A stretch of DNA of 11,581 nucleotides from JAFDVL01 sp043719385 (GTDB taxonomy: Bacteria; Acidobacteriota; Blastocatellia; RBC074). The stretch's first letter is position 1, and each line of letters begins with the position of its first letter. The stretch is taken from positions 1 through 11,581 of the forward strand of contig JAYSTY010000531.1 in assembly GCA_043719385.1 (NCBI GenBank). The letters run 5' to 3'. Below are positions 1-6,527 of this stretch, piece by piece. The position numbers were made by a program, and so were the translations under genes. The notes below the pieces were generated by a model. It was given only the letters and a program-made list of their open reading frames with translations, was not told where the DNA came from and searched no databases.

Positions 1-1649
1 CTGCTCTGGGCATTCCTTTCAAAGGATTGTTCAAGAATGGTCTTGGAAATTTTCTTCGGATCCTCAAACTGGTTCGGGAAATCAATGAATGAATATCCAA
101 ACACAAACTCATTCGTGAGCGTTGGCGTAAAGACCTTGGTCAAACTGGCGCTGACTGAATCTGAACGATTCGGCGCGACGGTCGCGGTCGGATACGGAAC
201 CTGCTCACTATTACGCCACCACAAACCAATCGGGAAATTTTGTACTTCTGTTTGTAAATTGTAACGCGCATAGAACTTTGTGCTTTCACTAATGTTGTAA
301 TCAATCCGGGTCAGCGATTGCTTCATGTTTTGATTCAGGGTTAATGAATTAACGTAGTTGTAACCAAAAGGAGTAGTGCCGGGATCAGCGTTCGGAAGCG
401 GTAATAAGCTGGCTAAGACTGAACCAGTTTTATCAATCGCTGAAGCAGCAATCTTGTACGGGCCACCGCAATAAGAGGCCAGTACTAATGGCGCAGCCAC
501 AGTCCCAGGATCACAGATTTTCCCGTTGACCTGATCTGAGCCAAGTTTGCTGAGATAGGCCAAGTCGCTAAAGTCGCCATTACGCATCGCTGCAGTTGGT
601 ACTCGTGAACGAACCAATCCAGTATCAAGCGTTTGTTTGTAAAACTCAAAACCTGTGAAGAAGAACAGCTTGTCACGATTCTTATTAATACCCGTTCCAG
701 GAATTAAAATTGGCCCACCAATATTAAAACCAGGGAATTTGTAATCATTCTCAGGACGAGCCTGCTTGTTCTGATTGTATGACCAGTCATTCGAGTTCAG
801 GTTGTAGTTACGGAAATAGCTGTAAACTGATCCGTGAAAATCTTTACCACCGCCCTTTGAAATAGCATTCAAAGTGACAGGGCCTTTAGAAACGTCCGCG
901 CCAAAGTTCGAGGTTGAAACCTTGAACTCTTCGACCATGTCGGGGTTGATGTTGATCGGCGTGGCGCAGTTGCAACCGGGATCGGAAACGTGGGCGCCGT
1001 CGGCTACGATGTCGAGCGCTTCCGCACGCGTACCGTTCGCGGAGAAATTACCAATGGCGCTTTGTTTGCCGCCATCGCCGTTACCGTTAATACCGATGGC
1101 TTCACCGTTAAAACCAGGCTTGTTATCCAAACCAGTGATCGGCGTGAAGCCAGGTAAAGCTTTGATTAGTTCGGTCGCATTGCGCCCGACCAGGGAAAGG
1201 TTGGTAATTTGTTTATTCGTGAGCGTCAGGCTCTTCTCGCCGTTGTCTACGGGTGCGAGCTGATCTGCTGAAGCGGAAACGTCAACCGATCCGGCAACAC
1301 CTGATGCGCCCAGCGCAATATCAGAAATTGTCCGGCGGTCACCCGCGCTGACTCTCAGCCCGGTGCGTTCCCACTTGGCGAATCCTGAAGCATCAATTGA
1401 TACCTTGTATTCGCCGGTTGGGACAGAAGCGAAGGCAAACACACCGTCAGAGTTGCTGACAGTCCGTCGAATGTCGCCTGTATTGGCATTCGTCAAAACA
1501 ATATTTGCGCTCGGGATGACCGCGCCGGTTTGATCCAGTACGGTTCCTGATAATTGCCCGGTCAGGTTCTGTGCCAAAACACTGAACGAGAGAGCAAACG
1601 CAAACAGTAAGCAGGCAACTAATTTCCCTGCTGTCATTGTGCGTTTCAT
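1..1649 (-). CDS. TonB-dependent receptor, Oar-like, with N-terminal carboxypeptidase-regulatory domain (partial, C-terminus beyond left edge)
   Basis: This is an outer-membrane active-transport receptor, of which 549 codons are in the window. The ATG at 1649-1647 follows an AGGAG box (1658-1662) with an 8-nt spacer. Residues 1-26 are a signal peptide with a hydrophobic core, ending VLA before QN. Residues ~28-113 form a carboxypeptidase-regulatory/CnaB-like beta-sandwich (GTVLDQTGAVIPSANIVLTN, then SDGVFAFASVPTGEYKV). The plug follows at ~140-265 (NFSANGTRAEALDIVADGA, MVEEFKVSTSNFGADVSKG). The barrel starts near 270 with FHGSVYSYFRN, FPGFNIGGPILIPG and RDKLFFFTGFEFYKQ, all typical of acidobacterial Oar-like receptors. 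I see no obvious TonB box. The cargo is not predictable; relatives are linked to peptide or polysaccharide uptake. The plug carries an unusual close cysteine pair (C226, C228). The gene is preceded by the AT-rich region and appears to have its own promoter. Confidence 0.93.
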   Translation of the reverse strand, partial: MKRTMTAGKLVACLLFAFALSFSVLAQNLTGQLSGTVLDQTGAVIPSANIVLTNANTGDIRRTVSNSDGVFAFASVPTGEYKVSIDASGFAKWERTGLRVSAGDRRTISDIALGASGVAGSVDVSASADQLAPVDNGEKSLTLTNKQITNLSLVGRNATELIKALPGFTPITGLDNKPGFNGEAIGINGNGDGGKQSAIGNFSANGTRAEALDIVADGAHVSDPGCNCATPININPDMVEEFKVSTSNFGADVSKGPVTLNAISKGGGKDFHGSVYSYFRNYNLNSNDWSYNQNKQARPENDYKFPGFNIGGPILIPGTGINKNRDKLFFFTGFEFYKQTLDTGLVRSRVPTAAMRNGDFSDLAYLSKLGSDQVNGKICDPGTVAAPLVLASYCGGPYKIAASAIDKTGSVLASLLPLPNADPGTTPFGYNYVNSLTLNQNMKQSLTRIDYNISESTKFYARYNLQTEVQNFPIGLWWRNSEQVPYPTATVAPNRSDSVSASLTKVFTPTLTNEFVFGYSFIDFPNQFEDPKKISKTILEQSFERNAQS

Positions 1650-1855
1650 AAAATATACTCCTGGGTTGGCAGGGTCAGCGTGACTTAAATATTCAGGTCC
1701 AGCTAACCCCAGATAATCTATTCGTGTTTTGTCTTAATAACGCAAAACATCAGATAGACCAAAAAACAGTGACCAAAAGAATTTAGCCACTCTTCGATTG
1801 TTTATTTAGTTCAGCGAAATTTCCCAGCAAAGGAAGGTAATCTTAATTTTAGAAT
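1650..1855. other. Intergenic upstream region of the TonB receptor
   Basis: No credible gene is present. The stretch should hold the promoter and 5' leader of the leftward receptor gene. The only structure I see is a direct repeat of GACCAAAA at 1757-1764 and 1771-1778, 14 bp apart, which reads TTTTGGTC in the receptor's direction. I could not find convincing -35 and -10 hexamers with normal spacing. Confidence 0.4.
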
Positions 1856-1922
1856 TTAATGATACTTAGCCGCTTTGGAATTGATGATACTCAGCCACCA
1901 AAACGGCGAAATCATACTAAAG
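1856..1922. repeat. Degenerate 25-bp-period direct repeats, resembling an IS21-family terminal region
   Basis: The segments 1856-1874 and 1881-1899 match at 15 of 19 positions and share the core TGATACTYAGCC. A weaker third copy (CATACTAAAG) lies at 1913-1922. The cores start 25 and then 27 bases apart. Multiple short repeats with such spacing are a hallmark of IS21-family ends, where the transposase binds. No istA or istB reading frame is next to them, so this would be a solitary relic end. Alternatively they could be operator half-sites of an unknown regulator. Confidence 0.35.
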
Positions 1923-1987
1923 TTTGACATGCTCGTCAACAAATCCCACCATTTACGTCCAGCGTCAGATTAAAAATAATTCTCATA

Positions 1988-2023
1988 TTTCCAAGGATAT
2001 ATTCAAAAATATATCCTTGGAAA
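1988..2023. repeat. Perfect 16-bp inverted repeat (hairpin), 4-nt loop
   Basis: The arms are 1988-2003 (core CCAAGGATATATT) and 2008-2023, with loop CAAA. Pairing is perfect over 16 bp. Neither side has a clean T-tract, so it is not a standard intrinsic terminator, though it lies just beyond the orphan gene ending at 2093 and could terminate or protect that transcript. A second small hairpin (CTCGCT 2050-2055 with AGCGAG 2062-2067) lies between it and that gene. Confidence 0.7.
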
Positions 2024-2092
2024 AGCTCCTAAAAGACAAAGAACTATTCCTCGCTTTTTGGAGCGAGTTTGTTAAGACAACTATTATCCACA

Positions 2093-2452
2093 TTACGAGG
2101 ACGTAGCCAAACCAGAATCTGGAGTTTTAAGGCTCGTATCAATTTCTCCTAACAGTTTCTGCCAAGGGTCATGTTTCTCATTTACTTCTTTAATGATTGT
2201 TTTAATCATCTCTAAACATGATTTGGCTTCGTCGTGACGAGATATAACCTTTAGCATGTTGCCTTCAATCTGGATTAAAGAAGTTGTGCGTTTGCCTTTA
2301 ACTGCTAGTGCTAACGCAGACTCAAAAGCATTCTTCCAAGACGGAGAAGGCATAGTAGATAGGTCATAAACGATTAGACCTTCAATTTCGCTAAGCGTCT
2401 TTGATTGGGTGCTATTCACACCCTTAATTTCAACAACTGAATTGTTCGACAT
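2093..2452 (-). CDS. Hypothetical small soluble protein (119 aa), orphan
   Basis: I do not recognise this protein. The chosen ATG (2452-2450) has AAAGGA (2461-2466) with an 8-nt spacer; an in-frame ATG nine codons upstream would put that box inside the gene and has no better one. The 119-residue product has no signal peptide or membrane segment and a single cysteine (C79). A predicted strand (LIVYDLSTM, 26-34) is followed by a helix rich in A and L (~40-53), a strand around SLIQIEGNMLKVI (58-70), and a long amphipathic helix (~72-93, HDEAKSCLEMIKTIIKEVNE). The C-terminus is a polar Ser/Thr tail. The gene stands alone in AT-richer DNA next to IS-like repeats, suggesting acquired or fast-evolving cargo. 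It is plausibly real because of the ribosome binding site and protein-like composition, but there is no functional clue. Confidence 0.6.
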   Translation of the reverse strand: MSNNSVVEIKGVNSTQSKTLSEIEGLIVYDLSTMPSPSWKNAFESALALAVKGKRTTSLIQIEGNMLKVISRHDEAKSCLEMIKTIIKEVNEKHDPWQKLLGEIDTSLKTPDSGLATSS

Positions 2453-2467
2453 GAGGAAATTCCTTTC

Positions 2468-2531
2468 AAAAAAGGCCAAAAGGCCGAGGCTATTTACAAC
2501 GTCCAGAAATCAACATTCTTGCCCTCTGGAC
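2468..2531 (-). promoter_or_regulatory. Structured leader of the orphan gene: two hairpins and a U-run before the Shine-Dalgarno
   Basis: Reading leftward, the leader first has a 7-bp stem (GTCCAGA 2501-2507 pairing with TCTGGAC 2525-2531). A short GGCC-TTTT-GGCC hairpin (2474-2485) follows, with six T (2473-2468) just ahead of the AAAGGA box. The layout resembles an attenuator, but the second stem is only 4 bp, so this is suggestive only. Confidence 0.3.
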
Positions 2532-2740
2532 TAGAGCGCACAAATCGTCTCACAGATGAAACGCTGGCGCAATAAAAATAATTCATACCATGATAAATCC
2601 ATGTTAAATCTTACGCAGCCTAATGTGGGATTGATTAATCCTCTCCACAATATGTAGACAACTTGAGGATAACTACCCTTGCCGAATTTCACCAGTTCAC
2701 TATGATTAATTTATAAGTTCTCCTTATTGAACAAATAAAC
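2532..2740. other. AT-rich intergenic DNA without recognisable gene
   Basis: No open frame with a ribosome binding site was seen on either strand. Minor features are a 5-bp hairpin (GGATT 2628-2632 with AATCC 2637-2641) and flanking TGTGG (2624-2628) and CCACA (2645-2649) arms. The promoter of the leftward orphan gene should lie here, but no hexamer pair is convincing. Confidence 0.4.
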
Positions 2741-2782
2741 AAAAAGTCCCGACTAGATAGTAGCCCTCATTTAGTCGGGACT
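2741..2782 (-). terminator. Intrinsic terminator, leftward
   Basis: Arms AGTCCCGACTA (2745-2755) and TAGTCGGGACT (2772-2782) pair perfectly over 11 bp around a 16-nt loop. On the minus strand the stem is followed at once by TTTTTGTTTATTTG. It would end transcripts from the M14 peptidase gene, whose stop codon is about 176 nt upstream, or from a separate small RNA in between. Confidence 0.8.
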
Positions 2783-2842
2783 GACGGGGATTTTCTTATT
2801 GGTTTACTTGGAGCCTGTTATTATCTTTGGCATAAATCATTC

Positions 2843-2864
2843 GTGATTTTCCCAGCAAAATCAC
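2843..2864. repeat. 8-bp perfect hairpin in the 3' region of the M14 gene
   Basis: GTGATTTT (2843-2850) pairs with AAAATCAC (2857-2864) around loop CCCAGC. It lies between the M14 stop codon and the downstream terminator, and may be a 3'-UTR stabilising structure or part of a small RNA. Confidence 0.5.
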
Positions 2865-2958
2865 AGGTTTTCAGATTGGTAACTTACTTTCAATAGGTTG
2901 CCCTGCACAAAAAGCCTGTAAAACGCTTATTTTATTACTCTAAAGTTAATAACAAGCT

Positions 2959-5649
2959 CTAATGCCCCGGCCCGAAAAACACTGCATTCATCATCATCAA
3001 ATTCAGGCCATCCAGAAATGCGCGGTAGTTCGGCTCTTCAGCAAAAGCAATAATATGACCACTGCCGAGGCGTGAATACATCAGGAAGGCTTTGCCTGGG
3101 AGTTGGGCTTGCGCGTCTTCCCACATCAGGCCGCTGAGTAACATTTTTCCTTCGGGCAAATAACGCGCGACGTTGACGCCTTTGTCTAATTTCAGCGGCG
3201 TGAAGATGCGATTACTTTCGACGATGACGTTGGTATTTTCACCGTAGCCGAAGCCCAGCCAATGCTCCTGATTCACGGACAACCGGACGATAGCTCCGGG
3301 AGTATTGCTCGGAAATTCGTCATCGGGTTCGATGGCTTTGTCTACACCTTTGGATTCTTCAGGCTGAGCCGGAGCTTTCGCGTCTTTGTTTTCGGCTTTG
3401 GTGTCGGCGGGTTTCGCATCAGGCTTTTTGCGCTTTTCAAGTTTGGTTGCCAGCAGCCCGACTTTTTCATCGGCAGCCCAGGCAGCAGCTTCGCCAATAG
3501 TAATAAGGGTTCCGCCGTTGCTGCACCATTCGCGGAGCTTCGCCGGGTTCAGCATTTGCGAATAGCCGCCGCGTGATCCTTCCGGCAAAATCAGGACGTT
3601 GTATTTGCTCAGATCAGCCGCGCCTAATTGCTCCGTCCGAATCGTCGTTACAGGATAGCCGTATTTTTGTTCAATCAAATACCGCACCCACCCCACAGAA
3701 TTCGTCGAAGTCGGCGTGTTATACGCCAGTGCGACACGCGGCTTTTTCAAATACTGCACATTCGCCGAGCCGAAGTTAACTCCGCTTTCAACCCAGGAAT
3801 CATCGGTAGAATAAAAATCTACGCCATAAGTTGCTGCGACTTTTTGCAGGCGTTCGTGCAAGTCCGCCGGATTGTCTTTGACCTTGATGACTAACGAGCC
3901 GCGCTGAAAAATATTGCCTGCGAGCTTGAACTCTTTATCGGCGCTGTAGACGCGAATGTCTTGTCGAAATAAATCAGCCAAAGCCATTGCAGATTTTTGC
4001 GAATTCCACGCCATTAAATACGCGAGGCTGGCTTTGTTGCCTTTGACGCTGCCCTGATAATTTGGCTTGTCTTTCAGCAGCGTAAAATCGCCTTTTGATT
4101 CAGCCTCAGCCGTGAAAGCGTTCACGTCCCACAGCAGTGGCAACGACCACGCCGTCACATCGTAAATTTCATCGCGCTGACGATTCGATAATCGCTTGCG
4201 CTGCGCGTCTACGAATTCCTTGTCCTGCTCGGTTTTTTTGTCCATTAACGTTTTCAATAAACGTTTGGCAGGTTGTGACAATGAAGCGATAAAACTTCCG
4301 GCGGGAAATTGATGCGATTCTAATTTGTCTTCGTAGTAATCGCGGGATTTGGCATTGGTAAAAGCGGCTTCGGCACGTTTCACTTCGATGCCGTTATTCA
4401 TCAGCATCGCGGCAAAACGTTCAGCGCGGCGCGGATCATTGCCGGGAGCGATGATGTATTCTTTCACCGTTTCAGTTTTACTTTCTTCAATCGCGGTGCG
4501 ACGAAATTCGTAAAAATATTTAAGCAACGCTTCGCGGTTGTTCGCCGTATTTTCAATCGTCGAAAGTGAAGAAATGAAATGATGATGCACTGAATCGCGG
4601 TACAGCATCAGGGTTTCATCATCGCGTCGTGCCACTAATCCACGCACCGAAGCCTGTTCATACGTCATCCCAATCGAACCATGAAAGGTAGGCCAGCCTT
4701 CGCCGTAGCCTGGATAAAAGGCGTCGTAACCTTCACGCGTAAAATAATCAAAGCGAAATTTATCAAACCACTTCGCGTTGTTGCGTCCAAATTTTGAGAA
4801 CCATTCAAGCTGAAATTTCGGCATGTTCGGATTGAGCGGCAACGCCTGCGGAGCAAAATAATAACTACTGTGCGTCCCCATTTCGTGCAGATCCACAAAG
4901 ACTAACGGGAACCAGTCCAAATAGGCTTTCGCGCGCCCCTGCGTTTCGGGCTGCGTCTGCGCAAACCAATCACGGTTCATATCAAACAGATAATGATTTG
5001 TCCGCCCGCCAGGCCAGACTTCGTTGTGTTCGGCGGATTGCAAATCTTCGTTCGGCACGAGTCCGACATTCTGCCGAAAATAATTAATGAAGCGATCACG
5101 CCCGTCGGGATTTTGCATCGGGTCAATAACGATCACAGAATTTTTGAGCGCATTCTCAACTAAGGAATCGCCCTGTGCGGCGAGCAAATGATACGCTGTT
5201 TGGAGCGCTGCATCGGTACTGGAAATTTCGTTTCCGTGAACCGAATAAGCCAGCCAGACGATTGATGGCAATGATGAAATTAATTTGTCAGCTTCGGATT
5301 TTGAGGTAGTGCGCGGATCAGACAGCTTGCGCATTCCGGCTTTGATTTCATCAAGACGCGCAATATTTTCGGGGCTGCCAATGGCAAGGTGGTAAAGCGA
5401 TTTTCCTTCCCACGTTGCGCCGTGCGTAAAAATTTTAACGTGCGTTGGCGCGGCTTTTTCGAGCGCGAAAAGATACTTTTCCATCTCGTGGTGCAGCGTA
5501 ATTTTTTCGCCGACGGCGTGACCGACTACCTGTTTGAGTGTTGGAATTGCCGGGTCATATTTGGCACCAGGGAAAAATTCAAAGTTTTGGGCAAAAGCAG
5601 GGAGCGAAAAAATGAGGCTGAGCAGGAATAAACGGGATACTGTTTTCAC
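2959..5649 (-). CDS. Exported M14-family zinc carboxypeptidase with C-terminal GATase-like domain (896 aa)
   Basis: A secreted metallopeptidase expected to trim peptides in the periplasm or outside the cell. The frame stays open to 5838, but I start at GTG 5649-5647: AGAAGGA (5658-5664) lies 8 nt upstream and the product then begins with a signal peptide (SRLFLLSLIFSLPAFA|QN). A longer start would bury that peptide and run into the cytochrome gene. The M14 core shows the zinc motif HGNE (H138, E141), NPDGR (180-184), a DMNRDW block (223-228), the third zinc ligand candidate in VDLHEMG (H255), and the likely catalytic Glu E331 in GMTYEQAS. Residues ~635-896 resemble a class-I glutamine-amidotransferase/ThuA-like fold (NVLILPEGSRGG, GGTLITIGEAA, GSGHIIAFAEEPNYR). 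This is interrupted by a Lys/Ala/Asp/Pro-rich low-complexity linker (~738-777). I see no nucleophilic-elbow cysteine, so it is probably a non-catalytic domain. The substrate is unknown. Confidence 0.9.
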   Translation of the reverse strand: MKTVSRLFLLSLIFSLPAFAQNFEFFPGAKYDPAIPTLKQVVGHAVGEKITLHHEMEKYLFALEKAAPTHVKIFTHGATWEGKSLYHLAIGSPENIARLDEIKAGMRKLSDPRTTSKSEADKLISSLPSIVWLAYSVHGNEISSTDAALQTAYHLLAAQGDSLVENALKNSVIVIDPMQNPDGRDRFINYFRQNVGLVPNEDLQSAEHNEVWPGGRTNHYLFDMNRDWFAQTQPETQGRAKAYLDWFPLVFVDLHEMGTHSSYYFAPQALPLNPNMPKFQLEWFSKFGRNNAKWFDKFRFDYFTREGYDAFYPGYGEGWPTFHGSIGMTYEQASVRGLVARRDDETLMLYRDSVHHHFISSLSTIENTANNREALLKYFYEFRRTAIEESKTETVKEYIIAPGNDPRRAERFAAMLMNNGIEVKRAEAAFTNAKSRDYYEDKLESHQFPAGSFIASLSQPAKRLLKTLMDKKTEQDKEFVDAQRKRLSNRQRDEIYDVTAWSLPLLWDVNAFTAEAESKGDFTLLKDKPNYQGSVKGNKASLAYLMAWNSQKSAMALADLFRQDIRVYSADKEFKLAGNIFQRGSLVIKVKDNPADLHERLQKVAATYGVDFYSTDDSWVESGVNFGSANVQYLKKPRVALAYNTPTSTNSVGWVRYLIEQKYGYPVTTIRTEQLGAADLSKYNVLILPEGSRGGYSQMLNPAKLREWCSNGGTLITIGEAAAWAADEKVGLLATKLEKRKKPDAKPADTKAENKDAKAPAQPEESKGVDKAIEPDDEFPSNTPGAIVRLSVNQEHWLGFGYGENTNVIVESNRIFTPLKLDKGVNVARYLPEGKMLLSGLMWEDAQAQLPGKAFLMYSRLGSGHIIAFAEEPNYRAFLDGLNLMMMNAVFFGPGH

Positions 5650-5657
5650 GGGGCTAA

Positions 5658-5664
5658 TCCTTCT
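5658..5664 (-). promoter_or_regulatory. Ribosome binding site selecting the GTG start of the M14 peptidase
   Basis: AGAAGGA on the minus strand sits 8 nt before GTG 5649-5647, the first codon of a classic signal peptide. It decides the start against the frame's upstream ATG at 5838. Confidence 0.7.
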
Positions 5665-5710
5665 TGTCGAGACAGCACACGAACCGTGCGCCACCAGTTG
5701 AAAAATGATC

Positions 5711-5753
5711 AGCCACGAATTTCTACGAATCGTCTTCGTGTAGCTTCGTGGCT
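5711..5753. repeat. Imperfect palindrome of CACGAA type, dispersed-repeat-like
   Basis: Outer arms AGCCACGAA (5711-5719) and TTCGTGGCT (5745-5753) pair perfectly. Inner arms CTAC (5723-5726) and GTAG (5740-5743) extend the stem with small internal loops. Strings of the TTCGTG..TTCGTGGC kind recur between genes in many environmental bacterial genomes, from general knowledge. It sits between the cytochrome stop and the M14 start, and on the minus strand is followed by ATCATTTTTC, so it might partly terminate or process the cytochrome transcript. Confidence 0.6.
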
Positions 5754-5782
5754 GTCTTACAAGCGCAAACTTTTTTGGCAGG

Positions 5783-6118
5783 TTATTTTCGCTTGCCGCC
5801 TTTGGCTCCAAATGAGCGCACGTGCCGCAGCACAGCACTCAATTGTGGTGACGAAAGTGAACCTTTAAAACCAGGCATTGCGCCTTTGCCATTATTGACG
5901 ATGCCAGACCATTGTCCCTGATTCGTAGCTTTGCTCAAATCAGGGGTAAAGTTTTCCACGCCCTTGCCTCCGGCGCCATGACATTTGACACAATGCTGAT
6001 TGTAAATGGCTATGCCATTAGCGGGCTTCCCGGCATTAGCAGATTCGCCAGACCAAACTGAAGTGGCGAAGATAAATAGTGCGCTGAGAAAGATTGTCAG
6101 CGTAACGAATTTTTTCAT
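5783..6118 (-). CDS. Small periplasmic class I cytochrome c (111 aa)
   Basis: A single-heme electron carrier acting outside the cytoplasmic membrane. The ATG at 6118-6116 has AGGAAG (6126-6131) with a 7-nt spacer. Residues 1-23 are a signal peptide (KKFVTLTIFLSALFIFATSVWSG). The heme site is CVKCH (C43, C46, H47) in a typical NQHCVKCHGAGGKG context, and the distal axial ligand is most likely M81 in GAMPGFKGSLS. A C-terminal helix (PQLSAVLRHVRSFG) completes a short cytochrome-c fold of the CBB3/c6-like type. The tail is very basic (KGGKRK), which may aid docking to acidic partners or membranes. It lies 133 nt upstream of the M14 gene in the same direction with a hairpin between, so co-transcription is possible but not shown. 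The redox partner is not identifiable from the window. Confidence 0.92.
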   Translation of the reverse strand: MKKFVTLTIFLSALFIFATSVWSGESANAGKPANGIAIYNQHCVKCHGAGGKGVENFTPDLSKATNQGQWSGIVNNGKGAMPGFKGSLSSPQLSAVLRHVRSFGAKGGKRK

Positions 6119-6431
6119 GTGCAGTCTTCCTATCCTTCTTAAAGTTGAAAATTTATCAGCGAATTATCGCGATGGTTATTGCCTGTCCTGAATTTAATGG
6201 ATTTAAGTAACCGGACGCCACCTATCGTAAATGGTAAGTGGTAATGAAATCAAGTCAGCAAACGTCATTTCAATTCACCTTTTTTTTCGCCTGACCTAAT
6301 CTCCCAGGACTTTTCTAATCCGCAGTGATAGTCTCTCACTTCGGCCAGTAACATTGAAGTTATTCATTGACTGATAATTTTCGGATCAGGTTTGTGGTCA
6401 TATTTCCTGATTGAAGAAATCCGGCATCCAG

Positions 6432-6473
6432 GGACGAAGCAAAGTGAAGAGATTTTCCTCCGCGCCTTCGTCC
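6432..6473 (+). repeat. 8-bp inverted repeat in the leader of the Asp-box gene
   Basis: GGACGAAG (6432-6439) pairs with CTTCGTCC (6466-6473) across 26 nt. It lies about 55 nt upstream of the chosen start, so in the mRNA it would be a 5'-UTR stem-loop. No known riboswitch class is recognised. Confidence 0.4.
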
Positions 6474-6515
6474 GCAACGCACGTTAACCCAACATTCTTG
6501 CGAGCAGCTTGCTCA

Positions 6516-6522
6516 GAGGAGG
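6516..6522 (+). promoter_or_regulatory. Strong ribosome binding site selecting ATG 6528
   Basis: GAGGAGG with a 5-nt spacer to ATG 6528-6530 fixes the start. The in-frame upstream ATG at 6411 would add 39 residues of unlikely composition in front of the membrane anchor. Confidence 0.75.
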
Positions 6523-6527
6523 CAGTG

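Larger units (their letters stand above)
6119..6527. other. Divergent intergenic and leader region between cytochrome c and the Asp-box gene
   Basis: About 400 bp that must hold both divergent promoters. The rightward frame is open from 6411, but the start is placed at 6528, so 6411-6527 is read as leader. A GATAAT (6373-6378) and a TTGAAG (6354-6359) occur, but only 13 bp apart, too close for a sigma-70 promoter. A run of eight T lies near 6280-6290. No RNA gene is recognised. Confidence 0.4.

Noticed and set aside
2084..2092. TTATCCACA, a perfect DnaA-box match
   Set aside because: Only one exact box, with no cluster, no dnaA/dnaN neighbours and no clear unwinding element; a 9-mer by chance in AT-rich DNA is more likely than an origin.
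1924..2106. Rightward 60-codon open frame starting with TTG
   Set aside because: It has no ribosome binding site, begins inside IS-like repeats, and much of its sequence is the perfect hairpin at 1988-2023 and the second hairpin at 2050-2067. Its end also overlaps the end of the better-supported leftward gene. Probably not coding.
3262..3894. Rightward open frames antisense to the M14 peptidase gene
   Set aside because: They are shadows of the strongly supported leftward gene and lack protein-like composition and start signals.
5711..5753. CRISPR-like repeat
   Set aside because: There is only one palindromic unit, with no regularly spaced copies or cas genes in the window.
5650..5838. 63-residue N-terminal extension of the M14 peptidase frame to an upstream ATG
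   Set aside because: It would place a classic signal peptide internally, run through the palindromic repeat and overlap the cytochrome gene; GTG 5649 has a good ribosome binding site.
6354..6378. TTGAAG and GATAAT as a promoter for the Asp-box gene
   Set aside because: Spacing is 13 bp, too short for sigma-70 recognition; no alternative -35 at 16-18 bp.
6411..6527. 39-residue N-terminal extension of the Asp-box protein
   Set aside because: It has no ribosome binding site, whereas GAGGAGG at 6516-6522 sits 5 nt before ATG 6528, which starts directly at the membrane anchor.
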